Source: Zygnema cylindricum (taxonomy: Eukaryota; Streptophyta; Zygnematophyceae; Zygnematales; Zygnemataceae). From it: a stretch of DNA of 32,919 nt. The stretch spans positions 1-32,919 of the forward strand of contig JBBHKE010000688.1 in assembly GCA_037447655.1 (NCBI GenBank), in the 5' to 3' direction. Below, in pieces: positions 20,811 through 31,400 of this stretch. A program made the position numbers and the translations under genes. The notes under the pieces were generated by a model. It searched no databases, was not told the origin of the DNA, and saw only the letters and a list, made by a program, of their open reading frames with translations. Each line of letters starts with the position of its first letter. Within the stretch, counting starts at the first letter, position 1.

Positions 20811-21826
20811 TATTTCAACCATGGATTACTCTCGGAATCACCACAGACTACCCCTAAAACAGTTGTGTTTCAGAAAGCACAGATTACTCCACAATAAACA
20901 AAATCAACTCAAACTGCACTAATATGCAGTTTGCCATAGACAATGTAAACTCCCAAAGCTACAACTAAATCCACCTAGTGATCTAGAAGATATAAGCTCC
21001 AAAGTTTCCCAAAAACAGCTGATAGCTTCTCAAACTAACCAGGTAGACTTCTCAAACAATTATATAAAAACAGCAGATCAGACTGGAACTTCACACAGAT
21101 ATAGTTTCTTGATCATAGAATACATCCACAAAGTTTCACATCAAAACATTAATAAGAGTGATCACACTAACAGGTCAAAGTTGTAAAAAAACAGGCTGCC
21201 ATGTCTTTGATTAACGTAGCTGTGATAAGTAAAATAGTCTAAGTCCTACTAGTTATACTCAAAGAGTCCACTACTGAATGTACGGAGGCATACCAGCCGT
21301 ATGTTATCTACCACCTACCTAAATTATTGTGAGTATACCCGCATAATTGGAGGTATGTTAGACAGACTAATTCTACACTGATAAACTAATTAGCAAAAAG
21401 ACAAACCACTGTTGTATAGAACATTTACACCGACACCTGCGCAAAGTCAACTTGCTTAGTCACTTGTGATCTTCTTATGAATCTCGTCCACCGACTTGAT
21501 TCATGTCAACCGCATAATGTCATAAATGCTTACCCAGATATATCCAAAATTAACCGCATCTGCTTGTCCTATTAAAGTACACTTGTCTCAAATAGATGCG
21601 CCATAATAAGGCTATATCATGTTTCGAGATTAAATCAATCGCCGACCGCCGTCCATTTCTTACTGGTGTTCACACCACTCAATAAGTCCCTTTACTTCAC
21701 TTTTAGTTTTATCCGTACATTCGCTCCCTAATCCGTGAATCCCTGAACCTCCACATTAACAATATCCATGAAAAGTCGCACGATACAAAATGTTGCGTTT
21801 GGTATCGAAACTGAGTTTTCAAAACA
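20811..21826 (-). other. Unassigned kilobase between two Copia remnants, possibly a leader or unrelated LTR
   Basis: On the minus strand it starts TGTTTTGAAAAC (21826), right after the RT remnant ends, and leads into gag. A TATA-like TTTATATAATT lies near 21060. By position it could be the 5' LTR and leader of the gag copy, but it shares no blocks with the LTR family elsewhere in the window and I found no certain primer-binding site. Confidence 0.3.
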
Positions 21827-21839
21827 ACTCTCCATTGAG

Positions 21840-22880
21840 GGTAAAACCATACCTTCCATTAGGAATCTTTCTCACATGTTTCCAATGGCCTCCTTTTGAG
21901 TTAATCTAATTATCTTTCTATCTTTGACTCTCTCTACCTGAATTCCTAAAATATACCTTACTTCACCCATATCCTTCATCTCAAATCTACCTTTTTTGTT
22001 TGTTTTCAATTTATTAATTTTATCCATAGATTTACTTAAACAAGCAAATCATCAACATATATTGCAATAAATATAATTCCTTCCTTCATCTTCAAACAAA
22101 TTAATTGAGTCATCTGAGTTTATCCAAATGTATCCCAAACCTGTAAGAAACTCATCGATCTTATTATTCCATTGTCGGGCATCTGTTTCAGCCCATACAA
22201 AGATTTGATCAATCGGCAAACCTTGCTCTCCTCCCCTTGCTCCATAAATTCTTCGGGTTGTCGCATAAAGATCTCCATTTAGGAAGGCCGTCTTGACGTC
22301 CATTTGATCCATGTCTTTTGCTGCCGCCAGACTGAGATATATCCGGACGGAGGGAAACTTGACGATCCGGGCAAATGTCACCTCGTGGTCAATTCCCTCT
22401 TTCTGGGTAAATTGTTTCGCCACTAACCGAACCTTGTAGCGCTCAATGGTGTTATCCGGGTTGAGTTTCAATTTAAATACCCACTTACACCCGATTGACT
22501 TTCTGTCAAGAGGACAATCTACCATTTCCCGTGTATCGGATGCCATAGTTGAAGCCATCTCCTCATTAATGGTTGTCTTCCACCGGTTCCTCTCAGGACA
22601 GTTCATCGCCTCACCATAAGATTGGGGTTTATCGTGGTAAGACAGTTTGGTTACGTTGTTGTTGACTTTTTTCTCTTGCGGTCTTTTGGTGCTTCTCCTT
22701 CCACCCTCGAACTCTGATGTCGGAATAGATGGCTCTCGTAGGTTCTTTCGAACAGTTCTGAATTTTCCCCTATCCTAGAATGTCTATTTGCACCATGTCT
22801 TTCGCTTTGGTTGGAGTTAACACTAAGGGTTCCACGGCTGAATCCTTCTCGATCTAATTTGTACCTCCAAGATTATTATC
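21840..22880 (-). pseudogene. Copia reverse transcriptase remnant with YVDD motif, frameshifted
   Basis: The best frame (22606-22052, 184 codons) has NRWKTTINEEMAS, KSIGCKWVFKLKLNPDNT, IERYKVRLVAKQFTQKEG and QMDVKTAFLNGDL, which holds the first catalytic Asp. The next part is frameshifted (ARQWNNKIDEFLTGLGY), and the YVDD active-site box is at 22048-22059 in yet another phase, with LKTNKKGRFEMKDMGEVRYI beyond it. It decays near 21840 around TQKEAIGNM; no RNase H is seen. Upstream, 22620-22880 is a poorly conserved linker matching that of the fragment at 19579. Dead copy. Confidence 0.88.
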
Positions 22881-22899
22881 TTCTTAGAAACTTGGATAG

Positions 22900-23256
22900 T
22901 TAAGAAGCTTAAAGTCATTAGAATTTTCTGACTCAAATCTGATTTTGACTGTCTTTGTATGCTTAAAGAGATATATAAATTTCCCTTCATGCATAACCAC
23001 TAAATGCTTCACTAGGATTATATTTTCTCTTGAGATCATAGAATCTATATCCTTTTACATCTTCATCATATCCTAGCTGATATCCTGGTTTTCCTTTCGG
23101 ATTTAACTTCCAATTTGACCGATCTCTGTCCAGAGTAAACACTTGACTACGGAAAACCTTTAGGTGTGAAACATTTGGTTTTTAGCCGGTCCATCTCTCA
23201 TAAGGTGTTTGGCCTTTTACTGCCGAAGTAAGAACTCTCTTTTTGAGATGGGTTTC
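22900..23256 (-). pseudogene. Copia integrase C-terminal remnant
   Basis: Conceptual reading gives KKRVLTSAVKGQTPYERWTG, then a stop, then KPNVSHLKVF, and further on NPKGKPGYQLGYDEDVKGYR with FYDLKRK. This is the well-conserved tail of Copia integrases (TPYE-WTG-KP-VSHL-VFG and GYDE-VKGYR-YD), placed correctly ahead of RT. It has in-frame stops and lacks the zinc-binding and DDE parts. Its 5' side joins abruptly to an LTR piece. Confidence 0.78.
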
Positions 23257-23261
23257 AATTC

Positions 23262-23767
23262 TAGCCGTCGAAAATAAATGCGCGGTATTTGTTTCGCCGT
23301 CGAAATAAATGCGCGGTATTCGTTTCGCGAATTACTCTAAACTGTACTATTCTAAACTGTATCTATGTGCTAAGAATCTATTCATGTCACTAAATGAATT
23401 TGTCTACGTGTACATATTTAAATAGTTATTGAACCCTACATATCTCAGCACTGGTCCTAAACGTATATGATAAACCTAACGGCTACTGGCGACTTTGACA
23501 AACGACATGTACCATGATCAAATCTTAGGTCCGACAAGTTCTTTTTTGGTAAACCTACCAAACTATTGCATGTCTCTCTCTGGAAAGCATAGTCTCTCTC
23601 TAGACAACATAGGCAGCCATTGCTCTAGCTCCCTCTCCAACCTTCAGTGATTACGACAAGTATGGGAGTTTAAGAGAGGAGTTAGAGACTGCCTCTGCTT
23701 CTTTTCTGCATTTTATCTTTTACAAGTTAAAACCTAGAAAATACTAAAAGAACCTTTGATTTCTATA
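23262..23767 (-). mobile_element. LTR-like repeat, copy 5, truncated
   Basis: Contains the first half (U3 side) of the LTR family in minus orientation, closest to copy 3 along 18160-18660, and then switches directly into the integrase remnant at about 23256-23262. The TATA/R/U5 half, gag and the first part of pol are missing, so a deletion joined LTR to integrase. The antisense B-box-like form here is GATCAAATC. Confidence 0.6.
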
Positions 23768-24719
23768 TACTCGACTCCATTTAACGGCTGGCTCTCCAAT
23801 TTAATTCATAAAATAAGTGTGTGAATGAGGTTTTTGCTCTTTTTCTCTAAAATATTTCCAATGCCCCATTTTAATTTTCTATTTGAAAAAAATTTATTAT
23901 AATTTTTTTGAAACACGACAAAAAAAATTTGATGACCACATGGTTTTCTTTGAGCTATTAGTTGCATAAGGCTTTATGAAGGTACCCTCAACGGGGTAAA
24001 ACTTAAAAAAACTGTCATATTTTCAAAGTTGCACCTACAATGGCAATTTGTTTTTTTTTTTTTTTAAGATTTGTTTAATTGTTCCCTGATTATAATAGAG
24101 CCCTTTCCACCCACAACATTAAAATGATCTTGAATGTCATCCTTCTCTTCAACTTTTGTTGGCCGAAAACAAATGATAAGAGAAAAAAAAATACATAAAA
24201 ATAAATTGAATGCTTTTTACCACTAATTTAGGGTGTTGGAATTTCTAACTCATTTTGGGCGAGAAGAAACACCTACTCTACTTGCGTTAGAGTTAGAAAT
24301 GGTGAAACTAAATGTCTATGTTTTTCTCAAACATCTACGAAATTGCTTTTGTTTGTAGAATATAGCGTTTAAAGAGGCTAGAAACGGAAAAACATGCCCT
24401 CTATAGTGTTTCCAATTAGAGTTTGATGATACGCTGATTTAACAACCTAAAATTGTTTTGTCATTTATTGGTAATATTCGGACTGAGAGATGACAGTTGG
24501 TGCTATAGAGTGCGACTTTGTTTTACGGAAGTGTTGCGCAGTCCGAACTTGAGTCCCGTAATTATTTCTACACAGTACGTATGGATTGAATATGAGTATA
24601 TGACATAACATACTTTTGAGTATAACATTATACAGAATTTCGTACACGTGTAAGGAAATCCTATAACTAAAAGAATATATCGTCGACAACAATTTATAGG
24701 TCTCTAACTCTTTACGCGA
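23768..24719. other. AT-rich stretch, no gene recognised
   Basis: No coding signal. An inverted pair ATTTCTAACTC / GAGTTAGAAAT (about 24242-24252 and 24290-24300) could form a hairpin with a loop of about 37 bases. Long A and T runs occur at 23880-23930 and 24050-24066. Confidence 0.45.
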
Positions 24720-25186
24720 CAAAAGTCGCAAACGGTTACCCGAAACCGTGCCCGACCGTTATCCGACCGCTGGCGTCGAATCCGGAATGGATTTGGGTGC
24801 CAAATTTTGGGGGCCGGGCGGATTTGGGAGGGTGACTCACAAAAAAAAAAAAAAAAACCAGGTACGGTTGGGTAAGCAAAAAACGACAAATATTGAAGGT
24901 TTCGTACAGTCCATACTATCCAACATTATTGTACTTTGTACTCTTGGTATTGTGGAAGGTATATGGGAGATGTACCACCAATTTTGTACTTGTTCGGGTA
25001 CGGGCGGGTACGGATAGTCGCGAAAAATCGAGTTTCGGTTACATTTTACTTTCGTAAACGCTTATCGAGTAAAGGTTAATAATATAGGAGCTTGACATAA
25101 CCCGGTTGGGTATTGGGTGTTTAGATTTTGAAAAAAATAAATTTGTCGGTTTCGGTTATCTAAAATTTTGACTTTTGCGACCTCTG
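24720..25186 (+). mobile_element. hAT-like MITE, left copy
   Basis: About 467 bp, starting CAAAAGTCGCAAACGG and ending TTTTGCGACCTCTG, so the ends are imperfect inverted repeats around GTCGCAAA. The interior has GGTTACCCGAAACC, GACCGTTATCCGACC and GGGGCCGGGC blocks plus a long A run. Flanks TTACGCGA (24712-24719) and CTACTCGA (25187-25194) agree at 6 of 8 bases, a plausible decayed target duplication. Its sequence is the inverted counterpart of the element at 25242. No transposase; the hAT call rests on the 8-bp duplication of its partner. Confidence 0.65.
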
Positions 25187-25241
25187 CTACTCGATAATGA
25201 GGCCCCTTTACGTTCGATGATATATCTGGCTGCCCTCGCCC

Positions 25242-25697
25242 TAGAGGTCACAAAAGTAAAAATTTTAGATAACCGAAACTGACCGTTTTTATTTTCCAAA
25301 ATCTGAGTACCCGACGCCCGACCAGGTTATGTCACGCTCTAAAATTGTTAACCGTTAACCGAAACGCGTCTAAGAAAAAAAAAGTCAATCGAAACTCGAT
25401 TTCTCGCGACTACCCGTACCCTCCTGTACTCGTAAACGTTCAAAACTATCGGTACATCTCCCTTATACCTTCCACGTACCAAGAGTACAAAGTACAATAA
25501 TGCTAGATAGTATTGACTGTACAAAACCTTCATTTTTTTTCTTTTTTTGCTTACCCGACCGTAACCTATATATTTTGTGAATCAACCGCTCGAATCTGCC
25601 TGGCCCCCCAAATTTGGCAACCGAATCCGTTTCGGATCCGACGCGGGTGGTCGGTTAACGGTCGGTTACGGTTTCGGTAGACCGTTTGCGACCTCTA
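25242..25697 (-). mobile_element. hAT-like MITE, right copy, with perfect 8-bp target duplication
   Basis: Ends are TAGAGGTCACAAAAG and, reverse-complemented from the right side, TAGAGGTCGCAAACG. The insertion is flanked by identical CCTCGCCC at 25234-25241 and 25698-25705. The 8-bp duplication and TAGAGGTCGCAAA-type ends fit the hAT superfamily. It is the same family as the left copy, in opposite orientation, with 55 bp between them, so the pair can fold into a hairpin of about 450 bp. Confidence 0.75.
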
Positions 25698-25879
25698 CCT
25701 CGCCCTTTCATAACCGATACTCCAATAGCATCAATTATCCGAATGATCGCCATGGGAAATTTACTGATGCTCAACTACTAAAGTCGAATGTTTCAGAATT
25801 CACCCATAGTTGTTCAAATCGTGCGATTTTTTCCTTTTTTCCGACTGAAAGGTATAATTTGTGACTGTTGACAAAATCG

Positions 25880-26120
25880 CGATGGACTTTCTGTTTGGTA
25901 AACTGAACGACTAATTTACGGAAACTGTACGGTATTTAACGATATGTACGGTTATGTGCGGTAAATGTACGGACTTTGAAGAAAATATACGTTGCACTTC
26001 GTAGTAATTTCTGTCGGGTAAACTGAACAGAAATTTACGGGAAATGTACAGAGTTGTGCCAAAATATATGGACTATTACGAAAAGATACGGAAAATGTAC
26101 GAAAATTGTACAAACTGCGG
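25880..26120. repeat. TGTACGG-rich block with two diverged units of about 120 bp
   Basis: TTTCTGT(T/C)(T/G)GGTAAACTGAAC begins at about 25888 and again 120 bp later at about 26008, each followed by AATTTACGG and a series of TGTACGG-like motifs. Similar motifs recur in other intergenic parts. No function is recognised. Confidence 0.5.
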
Positions 26121-26283
26121 TATATGTAAAATTCATTTTTGTTTTACATGTACGGAATAGTACGTATGAAAATTCATTAATGATTTTTAACGATTTGTTC
26201 AAAACGTTCAATGCGTTCGTTACTTATAATTCGTCGCGATTGGATCGTTGGCATTAAGCGCTTTGAACAACTATAATTTCACC

Positions 26284-26647
26284 CATAGTTCAAAAGTAGG
26301 CGTTTCTATTGTAGGCCTTTTGTAGGCGCCTTTATCTTAAGTTGTGTTATGGGCTTTTCATGTGATCTTCTTAAATCGCTACTTTGATCAACGACCGTCC
26401 GATCGTCCAAATCTAACGGTTTAAATAAAAAATACCTCAAAACTCACAGAAAAATATTTTTTTGTCCGAATGTTTTTCAAAATTTAGACATGACGTTTAA
26501 TTCTCTATCGATCGATGTGCAACTCAACCATGTTACTATTTTTTTTCATTTTGCGACCAATACAATATGGGTCTTAAGGTCATATTGTATGTTTTGCATA
26601 CAATAGGCATATTGTATGGGCCTACTTTCACCTACTTTTGAACTATG
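26284..26647. mobile_element. MITE with CATAGTTCAAAAGTAGG ends and 8-bp target duplication
   Basis: Element of 364 bp with 17-bp perfect terminal inverted repeats. Identical ATTTCACC octamers flank it at 26276-26283 and 26648-26655, indicating hAT-type insertion. Inside, GTAGGCC occurs near both ends and several CATATTGTATG / CATACAATA inverted motifs lie near 26560-26615. No coding capacity. An identical isolated end lies at 12686. Boundaries are well supported by the duplication. Confidence 0.75.
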
Positions 26648-26655
26648 ATTTCACC

Positions 26656-28166
26656 CATACGATCGTCAGGTTTTGACGATGAACCTGTAGTGGCCGTTTA
26701 GGAGGTCAAAAAAACTAGGCTGGTTCAGATATTTGCTAATTCTTGACAGCATACCGGATTCGGGTGTTCGCACCAAACCTGATTTGTGTCCTCACTATTT
26801 CCTAAATGTTTTGACGGTAGGGTAGTCATCACGGACCGTCTGCCGCTCCATGGAGCCTTACGGCTTGTGCCCACGCTGAGTGTCACCATTGGCTGACAAT
26901 CAGAAAGCACATCGTCTCCGTCGAAGTTCCAGATGGAGTGCTCGCATTTCCGGATTTCTGTTCACTGTAGCCTTTCTCGTCGTATTCCAATTTTACGTCA
27001 TCGATAATTGAAACCTCCTTATGTTATGGACATGATTTCGACCGTCCGATCGTGTTTTTTGGATGAAAATATCGCGCAGCGGCGTGCCATTCGCGTGTCT
27101 TGTCGCCGCGGCCGGACTGTCGCAGCACGGCGTCCGCATGGCTGGCTGCGCGTCGCCACAGTGTGCAGTACTGAATCTGGAAGGAATCTCCTTTGCACCG
27201 TTGGTCAAATTAGGAATTAACGGTCGATGTCTGTTTGCAAAGTACTTTTTTAGATTAGACACAATGTGTTCAGAAAGGGCATAAAATTTAAGAATAGCAG
27301 AAGTGCAGAACTTTACATTAAATTAGTTCACAATATCGTGTTGGTTGTTTGCACGCACCAGTTTCAAAATACGTATTCTTTCTTATCCAATTCAGTCCAT
27401 TTTCTGCGCATTGTTTGAGGCTGTGAAATTCAACGCAAACTCATTTGCTGCCGCCTTTCAGGCTGCTCTGATTGGTCATCAGTGAATTTGTGAGAATCAC
27501 TACTGAAACGAAGGTCCAGCTTGTCGGCGAAAGTGACGACGAAGCCGTCACAAATCTCCACGTGGCAACTTTAAGCCTCTAAAGGATGCCACCTCTGAGT
27601 GGCCGCTTTTTGCCGACATGTCCTCTCAACTCCCAAAAATCCTGGATTCTGTACGATTTCTGATAGAGCCGCCTGTCACGCTTTTAGAACTTTCCTTCCT
27701 GCGGCTCCTAAAATTACATAATGCTGCAATAAAAAAGAAATTTCGCCCTACAACGTTTTTCTTTCGCCGTCCGATGAGGAATTAAATCAATCCTGGCTGT
27801 TTGCTATTGTGAAATAAAATTTACGCAACGGTTACAATACCCTGCAAAAACCTCCGCTTGCACTTTTACCTCCAACCAGGCTGTACGGCCAGTGACAGTT
27901 CAGCAAACATACAGTACAGTACAGTACATTTTGGTACAGTAATGCGACAAATATTGTACGTCTGTACGGCAATACACTGCAGTATGTAATACTGTAATCC
28001 TCCCATGCTGCTCCAATATTGCAGTGATTCTGGAGTTGCAGAATATTGTCCGGTATACCGTTCTGCAGCTTGACGACTGCGCTGCTTTGCAGCCTGCAAG
28101 ACTTCGCGTCTTCGCTACTGAGGATTGAGGCCTGCCAGATTTGTGGCGGAGCAGACATCGTCAGCC
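26656..28166 (+). promoter_or_regulatory. Upstream region of the right glutamine synthetase
   Basis: No gene recognised. A GC-rich patch lies at about 27060-27160. Nearer the gene are an inverted CCAAT (ATTGG, about 27470), a perfect G-box CCACGTGG at 27558-27565 (about 600 bp before the ATG) and a CAGTA pentamer run near 27911-27929. No clear TATA box was found. That these sites regulate the gene is inferred from position; the left copy also has a CACGTG about 510 bp upstream. Confidence 0.4.
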
Positions 28167-28381
28167 ATGGCCACTCTGGAAGACCTGCTGAAACTTGACG
28201 TGCCCGAGCCTTTTTTGATTGCAGAATATATCTGGTATAGTCGTGCTTTTTTCTCTTCTTCTTTTGCTATATTTCCCGCCTCTCTCCTTCTCCTCCCTCT
28301 CCTCTCTTTCTCTCTCACCCCCCCCCTTCTCTCTCTCCCCCCCCTCTCTCTCTCTCCCTCTCTCTCTTTCACTCTCTCTCT

Positions 28382-28429
<48 letters not shown>

Positions 28430-31400
28430 GTCTGTGTGTGTGTGTGTGTCTTTCTCTCTCCATTCAGAAATTAAACATCCTTCTCTACGAACAATGGATA
28501 CGAGTAATAATGGAAAATTCTTGCAGCTGATGTTTCCGAATTCTGGATGTTTTCATAAATTCGTTATCTCTAAATCTAACTCATTTTTATTTTTTTTTCT
28601 TTACAGGATCGGAGGCAGTGGAATAGATTTGAGGAGCAAAGCCAGAGTAAGTTTTTCTCTCTCTCCCTCGCCCTCTCTCCCTCGCTCTCTCTCTCGCTCC
28701 CTCTCTCTCTCTCTCCCTCCCTCTCTCTCGCTCTCTCTCTCTCCCTCTCCCTCTCCCTCTGTCTTTCTCTAATGGCAATTTCCTTGTGCCCTGGTCAACT
28801 GATAACCTGTACTTTAAATGGGGTTGACCAGAAAAAAATGCCCAGTAATGGATACCCTCCGAGGTAAACATTGCAGCAGTTTTATTTTGCTTCTTATTTT
28901 GTATCGGAGACGTGAGAAGTAACTAAAATTGTTTTTTTGAGGTTCAATTGAGGAACTTTAACTGTTTCGTTTACAAAGTCAAGAATATGAAGAGGTCCAC
29001 TTCACCTGGTTTGATTTTGTTTTACATTTCTACATTTGTTGTAGATTCTATTCGTCAATACAAGAATTCTACTATATCTGATGTAGACTTTATTTGTTTA
29101 TTTCTTGATTGTATATTTTTTCAGCTAATTTTATTTTATTTTTGCGCTGTTTTTTAAATGGGCAGACAATCAAAGGACCAATTGATGATCCTAAGCAGTT
29201 ACCAAAATGGAATTTTGATGGATCCAGTACCGGACAGGCTCCCGGAGAGGACAGTGAAGTTATTCTTTAGTAAGTGTTTATTTAACTCTATTAAATACTC
29301 GTAATTATAATATTTTCACGGCAGAGTGGGAGGGAGGGAGGGAGGGAGGGAGAGAGTGAGTGAGAGAGAGAGAGATCGACCAACAAATGTTTTTGACGAT
29401 TTAATTTCAGTTAAGCTGCTCTGAATTATCTATATGGTCGTGAAAATTTCACACGGATCTTTGAAATCTGTTGTTTTGGTTTTTCAATCTATATTTTTAG
29501 TTTAATAAATGCATTGCTACAGTGATTCTAAGTTTCTCGATAAGCGTTTTCTCTCATAAAATTATTCTGACAAGCGATTTGTACATAAATTTTATTTTTT
29601 GTGCAACAGCCCTCAGGCTATTTTCAAGGATCCATTCCGTCGAGGAAACAACATTTTGGTAAGAAGGGATTTTCTGTAAATTTTCGCTCAAAATTTTGCT
29701 TAAAAAATATAGATCCAGGAATTCTTCGTTCATTATCTAACATTGTTTAGTTTTAACATTGTTTCCATACAGCTTTTTCCTAGAGCTTTGTCCCGATCTA
29801 AAATCGGGCTTGTAAGTCATCTTTTGCGGCTGAACATTTGAATATTTTTTTATCTAACTTTTGAAATTTTTTTTATTTAACTTTTGTTTTTTTTTTATTT
29901 AACTTTTGTATGTTCTTTACTTCAGGTTATGTGCGATTGCTACAAACCTTCTGGAGAGCCTATTCCTACCAATAAACGTTGCGAAGCTGCTGAGATTTTT
30001 GAAAAAGTGAAAGACCATGTGCCTTGGTGAGTTTTTTTTTTTTTTACTATTTATTATAATTGTTGTTTCTATTTATTTATTATTATTTTTTTAATTTCCT
30101 TCTTTTTGATTCTCTACTTCCAATTGGTTTTACCTTTTCCAGGAAATCCCATGTATTATAGTTGATGACTAAATGGAGCGTATTTGTATTTATTATTATT
30201 TTTTATTTTTTTTTCAGCTTGTGTGATTTTTTTTGTCTCGAAGGTTACTTTGAATTTGTTGTTATTGATACAAATAATGGATAAATGCACTCCTACAAAT
30301 TCATGCATTTGTCAAATAACCGTTTTTTGCCAAATAACCCCGTTTTTTGGCGATGGGAAATGGGGGAAAAACATTTGATTCTGGATGAAATCCAGTATTA
30401 ATGTGTTGCTTCTCTGTGAACAAAATAATTCTCTTGTCGAATGTCTACCAAGATATGATTGGTGAAAACATGTTAGGAAATGGGACACGGATCGATCTCC
30501 TCTAACCATGGAAATTGGGGAATTGTTGTTTGCAACGGAACAGGTTTGGCATAGAACAAGAATACACTCTTTTGGAGGTAAGTGACTTTGGGTTTCAGGA
30601 GCTTATATCCCAAATTCTCTCCTGTGGTAAAATCTTCTGTGGTAAATGTTGAATAGGATTTAGATGTGGTATCCTGTCGTTTTCAGTTTTTGCACATGTG
30701 GACAATTATGTAAATCTCTTCTTCACATTCCTTTTTTCAAGAAGTAACTGCAACAAAAATAAACAGAACTGAAATTAAACTGAACGGAAGTGAATGGAAC
30801 TGGATGGATCTCAACGGATCTGACATGAAATGAACGGAACATAACTGAACAGAACGGAGCTTAATTGAACGGAACTGAATGGAACCGAACGGGAAGTGAA
30901 TGGAAAATGGATCTCAACAGATTTGACATGGAACAGAAATGAACGGAATGGAATGAACAGAACAAGAACCGAATAGAACGGGATGGAACTCAAAATGATC
31001 TGAACAGATCTGAATGGAATAAAATTAAACGGGACGGAACTGAACGGAACTAAAGAAAGGTGAAAAGGGATTTGACGAAACTGAACGGAATGGAATAAAG
31101 TGTCTCAACATGGAACTCTATTTTTCTTTATGGGCAGAAGGACAAGTGGCCCGTGGGATGGCCCTCTGGTGGATATCCTGGACCTCAGGTAAATTTTTCC
31201 TCCTTTCAAACATTTGAATGTTAGTGAAGGGTAAAAATGGAAAAATGGGTCGAGGGAAGGGAGGGAGGGAGGGAGGAGGAGGAGGGAAGGTGAAAGCTAC
31301 TTTATGTGTCGTATATTTTCAGAATGTCTGGTTCATTCAGAAATATCTCTGTTTGGCAAAAATATTTTGAATCTGGTTCTGCAAATGTGAAAGGATTGGA

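Noticed and set aside
24748-25017. 89-codon frame inside the left hAT-like MITE
   Set aside because: Contains a translated A run (Lys repeat) and has no similarity to transposases; the inverted copy does not keep the frame.
27008-27284. Overlapping Arg-rich frames in the GC-rich patch before the right gene
   Set aside because: Overlapping frames on both strands reflect GC content; no domain, no splice-consistent extension and no start context were found.
4127-28166. Shared bidirectional promoter between the two glutamine synthetases
   Set aside because: The genes are divergent but 24 kb apart with many insertions between; a shared core promoter is not plausible.
28125-28772. Long open frame (215 codons) over the start of the right glutamine synthetase
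   Set aside because: It reads through exon 1, the CT microsatellites of introns 1 and 2 and exon 2. The Ser/Leu/Pro-rich translation is a product of CT repeats; exon 1 and 2 splice signals explain the real coding parts.
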